64,000 bases of DNA from Nitrospira sp. (GCA_024760545.1 CP060501.1:1711501-1775500), one strand, 5' to 3'; shown: positions 1-8,275, counted from the first letter of the stretch. Notes: generated by a model not told the origin, from the sequence alone. A program made the numbers and translations.

Positions 1-583
1 CATGACGATAAGAAGCCGGCACCGATCGAGCGATGACGGACACGAGCGTCTCTGTAGTCTCGATGAAGCGGCGCTGTCTTTCTTGTACGATCGCTCGAGC
101 AATGCGCCGCGCATATCGCTCTTCTCCATACTGAAAAATGATGTCGGCGAGTTCGTGTTCCGGAGTGCCATTCACCAAGTCGGCGGCGGTTTGACCTGTC
201 GTTTGATCCATGCGCATATCGAGCGGGCCTTCTCGCTGAAAGCTGAACCCTCGCGAAGCATCGTTCAGCTGCGGAGACGAGACACCGAAATCGAAGAGCA
301 CACCGTCCACCGTAGAGACACCGGCTTCGACAAGATGCCGCTTCAAGTCTCGATAGTGTCCTTGGCGCAACACGATGCGTTCACCAAATCGAATCAACCG
401 CTGCCGACAGAAATCAATCGCCTGGGAATCTCTATCTAGTCCTATGACTCGTGTTCCGGCCGCACTTGATTCCAGAAGCAATTCTGCATGCCCACCATAT
501 CCCACCGTACAATCAAGAATCGTCATTGGCTGATGCGAAACGAGCCAATAAAGAACTTCCTGACTAAGTACTGGAACATGCAC
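1..583 (-). CDS. rsmH: 16S rRNA (cytosine-1402-N4)-methyltransferase RsmH, N-terminal part
   Basis: RsmH uses S-adenosylmethionine to methylate N4 of C1402 in 16S rRNA, in the cytoplasm; in most bacteria it opens the dcw division and cell-wall cluster. Reading the minus strand gives HVPVLSQEVLYWL at the start, then the SAM-binding segment ILDCTVGYGGHAE and later FDFGVSSPQL, all typical of RsmH. About 194 residues are present and the gene runs off the left edge. I chose the GTG at 583 because it puts HVPVL directly at the N terminus, as in the family; an in-frame GTG at 610 is possible but would overlap the operator boxes. No clear Shine-Dalgarno sequence precedes either codon. Confidence 0.93.
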   Translation of the reverse strand, partial: MHVPVLSQEVLYWLVSHQPMTILDCTVGYGGHAELLLESSAAGTRVIGLDRDSQAIDFCRQRLIRFGERIVLRQGHYRDLKRHLVEAGVSTVDGVLFDFGVSSPQLNDASRGFSFQREGPLDMRMDQTTGQTAADLVNGTPEHELADIIFQYGEERYARRIARAIVQERQRRFIETTETLVSVIARSVPASYRH

Positions 584-604
584 GAATTCATTAACAATAC
601 TTTC

Positions 605-629
605 ACCCACTCATTACCACTTTCGCCCA
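605..629 (-). promoter_or_regulatory. Three direct TGG-boxes with 10-bp period (probable MraZ operator)
   Basis: On the minus strand TGGGC (629-625), TGGTA (619-615) and TGGGT (609-605) follow each other with exactly 5-nt spacers. The MraZ regulator of the dcw cluster is known to bind TGGGN direct repeats with 5-nt spacers. The boxes lie just downstream of the rsmH promoter -10, where a bound protein would block initiation. The middle box deviates at the fourth base. Confidence 0.8.
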
Positions 630-639
630 CACCTAGCGA

Positions 640-667
640 AGTATACTCTCGCCTTTGTGGTTGTCAA
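640..667 (-). promoter_or_regulatory. sigma70-type promoter of rsmH
   Basis: A perfect -35 TTGACA (667-662) is separated by 16 nt from a -10 TATACT (645-640) on the minus strand, pointing at rsmH. The predicted transcript starts near 633, so the three TGG boxes fall at and just after the start site, about 50 nt ahead of the coding region. Confidence 0.85.
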
Positions 668-710
668 CAGTATTTTCAGTAACTTAGAGAGTTCTCACAT
701 GATTATATCG

Positions 711-739
711 TTGACAAACCCAAAGTGATTTAGTAGAGT
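711..739 (+). promoter_or_regulatory. Promoter of the IS1595-type transposase
   Basis: TTGACA (711-716), a 17-nt spacer and TAGAGT (734-739) precede the transposase start at 769. A purine-rich AAAGGGG (755-761) just upstream of the ATG can serve as ribosome binding site. The region between this promoter and the divergent rsmH promoter is only about 45 bp. Confidence 0.6.
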
Positions 740-768
740 ATCACTCATCACACGAAAGGGGTCAGAAA

Positions 769-1647
769 ATGAGTGAAAATCTATTGGTCGGCAAACATCT
801 CAGCGATGAAAAAGCGGCCTATGATTACCTGGCGAAACTGCGCTGGCCGGAAGGTCCAAAGTGTGTGCATTGTGGCGCTGAAAAAGTCTACAAATTGAAC
901 GTCGCAAATGTGAAGCGGACCGTCCTGAAGTGTGGCAAATGCCGCAAGCAATTCTCAGCGACAGTCGGAACAATCTTTGAGGATTCACATATCCCACTCA
1001 CCAAGTGGTTTATGGCGATGCAGTTGGTCTGCTCAAGCAAGAAAGGCATGAGCGCCCATCAACTCCACAGAATGCTTAAGGTGACGTACAAGAGCGCATG
1101 GTTCATGGAGCATCGTATCCGCTATATGATGACTCATTCGCCGTTCTCAGGAAAGCTGGGCGGCATTGTCGAAGCCGATGAAACGTACATTGGTGGCAAA
1201 GAGAAGCGTGCAACGGGCCGATCTAAGAAAACCGCTGTCTTTGCGCTTGTACAGCGACAAGGCCATGTTCGCTCATTCGTGGTACATCGTGTGACGAGCA
1301 AGAATCTGAGAGAGATTATCCGAGAGAATGTAACACCTGAAACACGGATGATGACCGATGAGTATCACGGCTATCGTGGGCTTAAGAAAGAATTTGCCAG
1401 CCATGAGACAGTTAACCACTCGCGTGGGCATTATGTGCGCGGAGAGGTTACGACAAATACTATTGAAGGCTATTTCAGCTTACTAAAGCGAGGATTGAAC
1501 GGGACTTATCATCACGTGTCGAAGCATCACCTGCATCGATACTTGGCCGAGTTTGATTTCCGCTACAACGCGAGAACTGAGGATGATGCGACCCGTGCGA
1601 TGATGGCCTTGAAAGGCGCTGAAGGTAAGCGCCTGATGTACAAATGA
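769..1647 (+). CDS. IS1595-family (ISXO2-like) transposase
   Basis: This 292-residue protein is a transposase of the IS1595 type. It has an N-terminal zinc ribbon (C32-x2-C35 and C55-x2-C58) followed by the ISXO2-like catalytic domain with the acidic triad D137 (EADETY), D197 (MTDEYHGY) and E233 (NTIEGYFSLLKRG). The length is normal for the family and the frame is intact. It sits immediately upstream of and divergent from rsmH. A convergent small ORF starts 4 bp after its stop. I found no clear left terminal inverted repeat, so the element limits are uncertain and it may no longer be mobile. It is more AT-rich than the neighbouring genes, consistent with transfer. Confidence 0.93.
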   Translation: MSENLLVGKHLSDEKAAYDYLAKLRWPEGPKCVHCGAEKVYKLNVANVKRTVLKCGKCRKQFSATVGTIFEDSHIPLTKWFMAMQLVCSSKKGMSAHQLHRMLKVTYKSAWFMEHRIRYMMTHSPFSGKLGGIVEADETYIGGKEKRATGRSKKTAVFALVQRQGHVRSFVVHRVTSKNLREIIRENVTPETRMMTDEYHGYRGLKKEFASHETVNHSRGHYVRGEVTTNTIEGYFSLLKRGLNGTYHHVSKHHLHRYLAEFDFRYNARTEDDATRAMMALKGAEGKRLMYK

Positions 1648-1651
1648 CTCG

Positions 1652-1810
1652 TTAAGAGGCCTTCCGTGAAGACTTCGATGAAGACTTGGGCTTCAAACCT
1701 TTCTTGGTGACTCGCTTCGCAGGCAGCGGTACGGAAACGGCGAGCTTAAGAGCCTGCTCAAAGGTCATGGGATGCAGAGAGAGCGGCTTTTCCTTCGGCA
1801 TAAGGCCCAT
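1652..1810 (-). CDS. Small basic protein (52 aa) next to the transposase
   Basis: An ORF of 52 codons on the minus strand, ATG at 1810 to TAA at 1652, converges on the transposase gene with 4 bp between the two stops. The product begins MGLMPKEKPLSLHPMTF, continues with a leucine-rich EQALKLAV helix and ends in a Lys/Ser/Arg-rich tail (about residues 31-52). I recall similar short SLHP(L/M)TFEEAL proteins beside IS1595-type transposases, but cannot confirm this here. It may be a passenger gene of the insertion sequence, and the basic tail could bind nucleic acid. The function is unknown. Confidence 0.5.
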   Translation of the reverse strand: MGLMPKEKPLSLHPMTFEQALKLAVSVPLPAKRVTKKGLKPKSSSKSSRKAS

Positions 1811-1870
1811 TCTACACCCCCTTGCCAAACTTTAAAAACCATGTAATACTTAAACCACTTTCTCCCACTG

Positions 1871-2104
1871 TGGGGTCAGTGGTGGTTAAACACCCCGCTC
1901 TAGCATTACCGCTTGATCACGAATGGTAAGCTAGGGATTGGTCGTCGGATCGGGCCGCGTTCAGGGCGCGGCCTTTTCCTCAGCTTCCCTTTACTATCCA
2001 TTTTCCCCACCCCCTTTCAGTTAAAGTGAACCCGCCTGCAGAGGTTCACTAAAACTTACTCAGAAATGGGAAACTCAGCTAAAACAGGGGCACCACTGAC
2101 CCCA
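1871..2104. repeat. 234-bp segment bounded by perfect 14-bp inverted repeats
   Basis: TGGGGTCAGTGGTG at 1871-1884 is repeated exactly in inverted orientation at 2091-2104. The segment between holds no long ORF. It contains a GC-rich terminator-like hairpin (1953-1977) and an 8-bp inverted repeat AGTGAACC/GGTTCACT (2025-2032 and 2043-2050). It could be a MITE-like derivative, or the right end of the adjacent IS1595-type element followed by a nested copy. The matching left end upstream of 769 was not found. Confidence 0.6.
1953..1977 (+). terminator. Rho-independent terminator-like hairpin
   Basis: GGCCGCG (1953-1959) pairs with CGCGGCC (1967-1973) across a 7-nt loop and is followed by TTTT (1974-1977). 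It lies inside the inverted-repeat-bounded segment and would stop transcripts coming from the transposase side. Confidence 0.55.
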
Positions 2105-2250
2105 TCCCGTGCATACCATCATGCCTTTGATTTCGTCAAGGAATCCGCTTTGATTTCAAGTGGATATGAAAAAGAGGACAGATAGCGTACGAGTGAAATA
2201 GCGATTCTGTCAAGGAATCGAACTGCGCAAGTCATTAATAAGCTCAGCAT

Positions 2251-2895
2251 CTAACATTTACAGGTCTCCAATCTTTCAAGCTGCAATTTAGTCAGTTCCT
2301 CAATCTCTCCCGCCAGCATAAGGGCTGCATCTACAATAAATGGCCGTGTCAGAAGCCGAAGAGGACTTACCTCTGCCTTCGGCTCATCGGCTGAGTAAAA
2401 ATGCGGCTTAGCAGTCTCAATCTTTTCACGGATGCGAGAGGCAAGACGTTCTCGAAGCTCATCTGATGTCATTAATGCCTCAACTCTGATCGTCTCGAAC
2501 TGCATCCAAGCTCTATAGTTTTCTTCGTTAATGCGATTTCTGTATTGTTCATCTGTAATCTGGCCTTGCAATTTCTCATTGCGCCTGGAATCTATGTGCT
2601 TATGATTAATCTCCACGATATATCTAATCCGCTCCACTAACCGGTTTGCTTTGAATTTCAATTCTGAATTCGTCAGTTCTAGCAAGGGAGTCTTAGCAGA
2701 TGGTATAGCCATGCCTGCAGCTATTTTCAGACGCTCCATCCGTTCATTTTGGCTGCTTACCCTATCATCGAGATACCATTTCATGCAGACCCCACCAACC
2801 AAAAAGCCAATAATAAGAAGGCTCAATCCGGCGAGAGGTGATTTTTTCATCGCCTCCCATCCTTCTCCAACAAACAGCCGCCACAATTCAGCCAT
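2251..2895 (-). CDS. Hypothetical membrane-anchored coiled-coil protein
   Basis: This 214-residue protein is of unknown function. It has a short cytoplasmic N terminus, one transmembrane helix (about residues 20-41, LAGLSLLIIGFLVGGVCM), then a charged, largely helical region (about 50-175) rich in Glu, Arg and Lys with likely coiled coil, and a C-terminal helix. The ATG at 2895 is preceded by AAAGGAG at a good distance. Base composition is AT-richer than the neighbours, as with the nearby transposase, so it may belong to an acquired segment. I recognise no family. Confidence 0.65.
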   Translation of the reverse strand: MAELWRLFVGEGWEAMKKSPLAGLSLLIIGFLVGGVCMKWYLDDRVSSQNERMERLKIAAGMAIPSAKTPLLELTNSELKFKANRLVERIRYIVEINHKHIDSRRNEKLQGQITDEQYRNRINEENYRAWMQFETIRVEALMTSDELRERLASRIREKIETAKPHFYSADEPKAEVSPLRLLTRPFIVDAALMLAGEIEELTKLQLERLETCKC

Positions 2896-3198
2896 GTCCC
2901 ACTCCTTTGAAAGAGGCCGCTAGGATAGCCTGGCCTATTCCAGCCTGTCACCCACCTAAGTGGGCGAAAGTGGGAACTGATATATCCTATGTACATGGGT
3001 TTGTCATGTATATAATCATCAGTTCTCATCTATCTGGGCTATCAGGAGATATTGAGAAGTCATGGGAGGGGCAACTTTCGATCATTTTGCCCTTCTCCAT
3101 ACGGTTGTGCATGGTCTTCGTGGGAACCGAAATCTTTTCGGCCCTCCAACTCTTGAGGTTTCGTTGACTTCCAAGGACTTGAGTTAGAAAATGCTTTC

Positions 3199-4299
3199 AT
3201 GCATACGCAACGTTCAACCATCCCACTTGCAGGCCTCTTCTTTTTCATTCTCTTGCTCTCTGGTCTCGAGCAGACCGGGGCGAAGGACTTCAATCCCGAC
3301 AATCCCCTCAACCAACCGGCTCCCGTCTATTGGTGCCCGGGCAAGACATCCGACCAACAAATTTCAACGAAGAAAAGCTCAGACTGTCAACCGCTGTACG
3401 ACCAGGAGACAGTAGAGGCTTTTCGAGAAAGCGCGCGAAAGCGCGGCTTCGATCTTCCGGAACGCGATCCCATAAAAATCGTTGAATTGCAGAATGCCGC
3501 ATCGAAATTTTCAGACCGCTATCGAACGTTCCTCTCCTGCTGCATGACGGGCAACGATGCGCCGGGACACATCATTGACTTGATCGATGAAGCGAACCAC
3601 ATCCTACAAGCCGTTCAGCAAAAGGGTATCTACAATTCGACAGGGTTTGGGAAGGGACAAGGGGCCACTGTCGCCGGCCCCGGAAATGGCACGGGTAATG
3701 GAGGGCTCGGCGGTGGTGCTGGCGTGGCTCCCAAGCTTGGAACGTTCGCTCGTCAATTCACGCTCGGTGAAATTGTCGGGACAGTTGCACGCGCGCGTGA
3801 GGACCTGTTTCGACTCAAGACGCGCTTGGACACATTGAACGAGGCACAAGAGAGTCTCAGCGGGGTCGACTATGAAAGCAGCGGCCGGGTCAAAGTGAAA
3901 ATCCAAGAGGAGGAAGAAGCGATCAGGAGAGAGTTTCAGGCCAAGAAGCCGCCGTCATCGGCTCCGACAGGAATGGAAATTCAAGACACGACCCTGCGCT
4001 CACGAATCGGAGGGGACATCGAGGACACCAAGTTGAATTCCCAGTTCGGAGCAGACATCAATTCTGCCGTTTCCCCGTACAGCAGAGTCAGTGAATCACT
4101 CCGACCGCGTCGAGGCAATGATATTCATGACAGCAACCTTCCGCACCGACCGGGAACGGATATACAGGATACGGTCGTCCCCAACAGCACCGGTTTCGAG
4201 GTCGACAAATCGCAAAACTACGAAGGAACCTCGACCGTTCCACGCCGAGGAGTCGGCGCCTCGATTGGAGATTCCGATCTGAACAGCAGACGGCGGTAA
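3199..4299 (+). CDS. Hypothetical secreted protein with C-terminal repeats
   Basis: This 366-residue protein is not recognised. It starts with a signal peptide (hydrophobic core LAGLFFFILLLSGL, likely cleavage near residue 28). A Cys-containing domain follows (WCPG, SDC, SCCM within residues 45-115), then a Gly-rich linker (about 158-180) and a helical segment (about 190-250). The C-terminal third carries degenerate repeats of the form DI-x-DT-x-L-x-SR-x-G (for example near residues 257-335). The repeats and linker suggest an extracytoplasmic structural or binding role. The start has only a weak ribosome binding site. It converges on the BNR-repeat gene with 8 bp between the stops. Confidence 0.7.
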   Translation: MHTQRSTIPLAGLFFFILLLSGLEQTGAKDFNPDNPLNQPAPVYWCPGKTSDQQISTKKSSDCQPLYDQETVEAFRESARKRGFDLPERDPIKIVELQNAASKFSDRYRTFLSCCMTGNDAPGHIIDLIDEANHILQAVQQKGIYNSTGFGKGQGATVAGPGNGTGNGGLGGGAGVAPKLGTFARQFTLGEIVGTVARAREDLFRLKTRLDTLNEAQESLSGVDYESSGRVKVKIQEEEEAIRREFQAKKPPSSAPTGMEIQDTTLRSRIGGDIEDTKLNSQFGADINSAVSPYSRVSESLRPRRGNDIHDSNLPHRPGTDIQDTVVPNSTGFEVDKSQNYEGTSTVPRRGVGASIGDSDLNSRRR

Positions 4300-4307
4300 T
4301 CCTTCCG

Positions 4308-5336
4308 TTACGGCCCCCCTCCCACCACCGGCATCGGCTCCCAGGTGTCACCCGCGTTCTTGCTGCGATAGAGCCCGCTGCCGTTGGTCCCGGCATAGAA
4401 CACTTTCGGATCCGTTGCACTTTGCGCGATTGTTCGAACGTTGGTGGTTGCGAATCCGCTATTAATCGCCTTCCACGTCAAGCCGCCATCCTCACTCTGA
4501 TGCACTCCGTCCCGTCCCGTAATGTAGATCACACCTCGACGCGCGCGATCGAGCACCATCCCAACAATCATCTGATCGGCAAGCGACTCCCCGATCCGCT
4601 TCCACGCCTTGGCCGCATCGGTTGTTTTGTACAGCCCTGCCAGCGTGGCGGCGTAAACCGTATCAGGCTCGGACGGATCGACCAGAATCGACGTGACGTT
4701 CAATGCCCTCGACGTTTTCAGCATGTCGGGCGGCACCAGTCCATTATTCACTTTCTCCCAATGACCGCCCTGGTCGATTGACTTGTACACACCGCCGCTG
4801 GTTCCCGCATACAAAATAGCGGGTCTGGTGGGATCCATGCCCAGCGTCACGACCATCAGCACTTCCTTCATGCCTTCCATTTTTTTCTTCCATTGTTCGC
4901 CCCCGTTCCTGGTTTCGAACACTCCCATCGTGGTGGCAAGAAAGATATGTTGCGCATCGGCGGGATCGAAAAGAAATTGATTCACCACAGACGTGATCGT
5001 CGCATCATCAAGTCCGGTGCGCATCGATGTCCAGCGCTGCCCGCCATCATGGCTCTTATAGACGGCATCACCCTTGGTGCCCGCATAGACCGTCGCGGGA
5101 TACGCCGGATCGATCGCCATGGCGATTACGCGGGAATAACTCATTCCCTGAGACAAATTCGCCCACGTCTGCCCGCCATCGCGGGACTTATAGATGTAGT
5201 CGTTCGTGGCGACGTAGATGATATCGGGATTCTGAGGATGGAGTTGGATGACGACGATCGCGTCACTGCGACCGCAACCGACAAGAGCGGCCGTGAGAAC
5301 GAAAGCCGCAACGAGGTTTCGCATGAGGGTGTGCAC
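4308..5336 (-). CDS. BNR/sortilin-like repeat lipoprotein (predicted beta-propeller)
   Basis: The product (342 aa) has a lipoprotein signal with lipobox LVGC (Cys21 from the GTG start) and would be anchored in the outer membrane or periplasm. The mature part contains at least six copies of the S-x-D-x-G-x-x-W Asp-box (SRDGGQTW, SHDGGQRW, TRNGGEQW, SIDQGGHW, SEDGGLTW, SKNAGDTW), each preceded by a YAGT- or YAAT-like strand. This pattern marks a BNR/VPS10-type beta-propeller. The gene lies 5 nt downstream of yajQ on the same strand. The GTG at 5336 was kept as start, but the ATG at 5324 gives a more typical lipoprotein signal. The ligand is unknown. Confidence 0.85.
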   Translation of the reverse strand: MHTLMRNLVAAFVLTAALVGCGRSDAIVVIQLHPQNPDIIYVATNDYIYKSRDGGQTWANLSQGMSYSRVIAMAIDPAYPATVYAGTKGDAVYKSHDGGQRWTSMRTGLDDATITSVVNQFLFDPADAQHIFLATTMGVFETRNGGEQWKKKMEGMKEVLMVVTLGMDPTRPAILYAGTSGGVYKSIDQGGHWEKVNNGLVPPDMLKTSRALNVTSILVDPSEPDTVYAATLAGLYKTTDAAKAWKRIGESLADQMIVGMVLDRARRGVIYITGRDGVHQSEDGGLTWKAINSGFATTNVRTIAQSATDPKVFYAGTNGSGLYRSKNAGDTWEPMPVVGGGP

Positions 5337-5341
5337 GTCGC

Positions 5342-5839
5342 CTAGCGATAGTTCGTAAACTGCAGATCGATCTCAAAATCCTTGCTCTTCAAAAAGGCGA
5401 TCGCCGACTGCAGATCGTCCTTGCTCTTACTCAGCACCCGCACTTGCTCGCCCTGGATCTGCGCTTGGACTTTCAACTTCGAATCCTTGACCGCCTTGGT
5501 GATTTCCTTCGCTTTGTCTGATGCCAATCCGCTCTGAATCTTGGCCGTTTGCCGCACCGTCCCACTCAACGCCGGCTCGATCGCACCTTGAGTGAAGGCC
5601 TTCAGCGACACCCCGCGTTTCACACACTTGGCCTTGACGATCTCCTGCACCGCTTTCAGCTTGTACTCGTCGTCCGAGACCACGACCAACTCCTTTTCCT
5701 TCTCTTTCAGCGTGATCTCGGTCTTCGAGTCCTTGAAATCGAACCGCTGCTTGATTTCCTTCGTCGCCTGATCCAGCGCGTTCTTCAGCTCCTGCATATT
5801 CACTTCCGACACGACATCAAATGAAAACTGATCAGCCAT
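5342..5839 (-). CDS. yajQ: YajQ family cyclic-di-GMP/nucleotide-binding protein
   Basis: The 165-residue product matches YajQ over its full length: it begins MADQFSFDVVSEVNMQELKNAL, contains the characteristic QRFDFKDSKTEI and CVKRGVS segments and ends in QFTNYR. YajQ proteins are cytoplasmic, with two RRM-like folds, and in some bacteria bind cyclic di-GMP and act with transcription factors. The ATG at 5839 follows an AAGGGG motif. It appears to be the third gene of a minus-strand run cstA - small ORF - yajQ - BNR lipoprotein. The several PilZ genes in the window make a c-di-GMP link plausible, but that is inference. Confidence 0.95.
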   Translation of the reverse strand: MADQFSFDVVSEVNMQELKNALDQATKEIKQRFDFKDSKTEITLKEKEKELVVVSDDEYKLKAVQEIVKAKCVKRGVSLKAFTQGAIEPALSGTVRQTAKIQSGLASDKAKEITKAVKDSKLKVQAQIQGEQVRVLSKSKDDLQSAIAFLKSKDFEIDLQFTNYR

Positions 5840-6050
5840 GTGTCAACCCCTTATCTTTCAGTTTGTGCCCGATCCTACGGATGTTCAAAAGGCCGCCGTT
5901 TTTACCCGCCCAACCCCAGCGCGCCAAGACGCGCCGTTCCACGAGCAAGACCGCAGCAAGCGAAAAGGCGAGGCATACGTCGTTTGGTATGTTGAGCCCT
6001 TGAGCCATGCGAGAACGCAGCTGGAGCCCTTTTTCAACATCCGTCAGCAA
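5832..6050 (-). CDS. Possible small protein bridging cstA and yajQ (72 aa)
   Basis: A TTG-initiated ORF overlaps the cstA stop (TTGCTGA) and ends 8 nt inside the yajQ start region, so it exactly fills the gap between the two genes with overlaps at both ends. The product is basic with one hydrophobic stretch (about residues 27-37, CLAFSLAAVLL). It does not resemble the YbdD-type partner often found next to CstA. The tidy overlaps argue for a real coupled gene; the TTG start and lack of a known family argue against. Confidence 0.35.
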   Translation of the reverse strand: MLTDVEKGLQLRSRMAQGLNIPNDVCLAFSLAAVLLVERRVLARWGWAGKNGGLLNIRRIGHKLKDKGLTHG

Positions 6051-8050
6051 CAGCCCGTCCCATGCGGCAACTTAAACCCTTTCTCAGCATCACAATGAAT
6101 TGCCGCCTGCATTCGTCCTGCCGATCCTCCACCCGCCGACACCACCACCTCGCTGCTCGTGAACGGCTTTTTCAGCACGACATAGCCGTACCACTGCCTC
6201 AGACTATCGCTCAAGACAATCACACCCAGCACCGCCACCAGCGCCACCAGCACGGCATCCAGATAGAGCGCGAAGGCCTGCCCGGCCGCCAACGTCGCCG
6301 CTTTCTTCAAGAACATCCAAAACATCTCATAGGAACCGGTCAAAGTGATCATGCCCACAAACAGCATCGGCAGCGCCGTGACCCAGAGATAGGGCGCCTT
6401 CCACATTTTGATCAGCACGGTCGTCCCGATGCAGAGGGCCAACATACCCAGCAGCTGGTTTGCCGCACCGAACATCGGCCAAATGGTTGAAATGCTGCCC
6501 GTCCCGATCAAATACGCCCACGCTCCCACGACTAAGCCGCTGCTCACCATCACACCAGGCACCCAGTTCATCCGGCGAAAGGGCGCATAGACCTTGCCTG
6601 CCATTTCCTGGATGAGATAACGAGCCACGCGTGTGCCCGTATCAATTGTTGTCAGAATGAAGAGCGCTTCGAACACCAACGCGAACTGATACCAATAGGC
6701 CATGAGACCTGACATGCCGGGCAGCGCCGAAAAAATAGACGCCATGCCGACCGCCAATGAAACCGCGCCGCCCGGACGTCCCGCCACATCGACTTCCACC
6801 AATTGTGACAGCTCGGCAATCCGCGCTGGAGCAAACCCCATGGCCGCCAGCGTATCGGCGCTTAACGTTGTGTTGATCGCCAAGTAATCGCCGGGAATCA
6901 GCACTGAAGCTGCGATCAATGCCATCACCCCCACAAAGCTTTCCAGCAGCATTGCCGCATACCCCACCACCGCTTGAGATTCCTGCTCGATCATCTTCGG
7001 CGTCGTGCCGGAGGAGACCAACGAGTGAAAGCCCGAGATGGCCCCGCACGCAATCGTGATGAAGAGAAAAGGGAAGAGGGTACCGGGAATAATCGGGCCA
7101 CCGCCGGCGGCAAAACTCGTGACACGCGGCATCTCGATCGTCGGCGCCATGAGGATAACGCCAACCCCCAGCAGAAACACGACGCCGAGTTTCATAAATG
7201 TCGAGAGATAGCCGCGCGGCACCAGCAACATCCAGCCCGGCAATACCGAGGCCAGAAATCCATACCCGGCGAGCAGCCAGATCAGCGCGGGCTTGTCGAA
7301 CTCGAAGAGCCAGGCGTAGGGCGACTGCGCAACGACGCGTCCGAACAGCACCGCTACGATCAAAAGTACGACACCGATGATCGACACTTCGGCCACGGCG
7401 CCGGCACGAAACTTCTGGAGATAGAAGCCCATGAGGAAGCCGATCGGAATCGTCATCGCAATCGTAAAGGTTCCCCAGGCATTATGGTACAGCGCATTCA
7501 CGACCGCGAAGCCCAACCCTGCCAGTGCCACCACCACAATAAAGAGCACCGCGATCGCCGTCGCCGTGCCGGTGAGCGAGCCGAGTTCATCGTGCGCGAT
7601 CTCGGGCAACGAGCGGCCGTTCCGTCGCATGGAGGCAACCAGAATGATAAAATCCTGCACTGCCCCCGCAAGCACGGCACCGATCACGAGCCACAGAAAA
7701 CCGGGCATGAATCCAAATTGTGCCGCCAACACCGGACCAAGGAGCGGCCCGGCTCCGGCGATGGCCGCAAAGTGATGGCCGAAGAGCACGACCTTATTCG
7801 TGGGATGAAAATTGACGCCGTCGTTTAACCGCACCGCCGGCGTGACGTGCTGATTGTTCAGTACGACAACTTGCGTGGCCAACCACCGTCCATAGAACCG
7901 ATAGGCCAGCACATACATGCAGGCAGCCGCCACGACCAGCCAGAGACCATTGACCTTTTCATGGGGATTGATGGCGCCCGTCACATGAGCAAGCGCCAAG
8001 GCGCCGAGGAGCGAGAGCAGCACCCAGAGCAGATTTACCGCCGCCTTCAT
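6044..8050 (-). CDS. cstA: Carbon starvation protein CstA family transporter
   Basis: CstA proteins are inner-membrane transporters linked to peptide or pyruvate uptake. This product (668 aa from the ATG at 8050) has many hydrophobic helices and family signatures NKVVLFGHHFAAIAGAGPLLGPVLAAQ (from about residue 85), FHSLVSSGTTPKMI and ANQLLG. I chose the ATG at 8050 (MKAAVNLLW) because the first membrane helix follows directly; the open frame extends to 8101 but lacks typical content there. A glutathione-S-transferase remnant begins divergently right upstream. The C terminus ends in a Gly-Cys-Cys sequence. Downstream genes follow closely on the same strand. Confidence 0.93.
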   Translation of the reverse strand: MKAAVNLLWVLLSLLGALALAHVTGAINPHEKVNGLWLVVAAACMYVLAYRFYGRWLATQVVVLNNQHVTPAVRLNDGVNFHPTNKVVLFGHHFAAIAGAGPLLGPVLAAQFGFMPGFLWLVIGAVLAGAVQDFIILVASMRRNGRSLPEIAHDELGSLTGTATAIAVLFIVVVALAGLGFAVVNALYHNAWGTFTIAMTIPIGFLMGFYLQKFRAGAVAEVSIIGVVLLIVAVLFGRVVAQSPYAWLFEFDKPALIWLLAGYGFLASVLPGWMLLVPRGYLSTFMKLGVVFLLGVGVILMAPTIEMPRVTSFAAGGGPIIPGTLFPFLFITIACGAISGFHSLVSSGTTPKMIEQESQAVVGYAAMLLESFVGVMALIAASVLIPGDYLAINTTLSADTLAAMGFAPARIAELSQLVEVDVAGRPGGAVSLAVGMASIFSALPGMSGLMAYWYQFALVFEALFILTTIDTGTRVARYLIQEMAGKVYAPFRRMNWVPGVMVSSGLVVGAWAYLIGTGSISTIWPMFGAANQLLGMLALCIGTTVLIKMWKAPYLWVTALPMLFVGMITLTGSYEMFWMFLKKAATLAAGQAFALYLDAVLVALVAVLGVIVLSDSLRQWYGYVVLKKPFTSSEVVVSAGGGSAGRMQAAIHCDAEKGFKLPHGTGCC

Positions 8051-8098
8051 GCGCGGCATCCTAACAATCCGCCAGGCGCTTGTAAATCGAACGAGGGC

Positions 8099-8275
8099 CA
8101 ATCATTCTTTGAGTTTGCAGAACTTTTGAGGCCGATCGACAGCATGCTGGCGGCCTCACCGTTTCTTCTGGCCGATCGCCCGTTGTTCGTGGATTACAAT
8201 CTATACGGCATACTGGGCAACTACCTATTCAACGGAAAGACGAGATTGCCCAATCTCAGACACCTGCGACGCTGA
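8099..8275 (+). pseudogene. Remnant of a glutathione S-transferase C-terminal domain
   Basis: Translating the plus strand from 8099 to the stop at 8275 gives a stretch containing SPFLLADRPLFVDYNLYG and then NYLFNGKTRLPNL, which closely resembles the end of the C-terminal helical domain of GST-like proteins (the F-L-x-G-x-x-P-x-x-A-D-x-x-L-Y-G region). The thioredoxin-like half and the usual C-terminal helix are missing and no start codon fits. It therefore looks like a decayed fragment wedged between cstA and the PilZ genes. Confidence 0.6.

Noticed and set aside
1-439. Plus-strand ORF of 145 codons at the left edge
   Set aside because: Antisense shadow of rsmH.
6974-7828. 284-codon plus-strand open frame inside cstA
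   Set aside because: Antisense to the clearly conserved CstA coding sequence; the product is Arg/Glu/His-rich low-complexity, as expected of a shadow.
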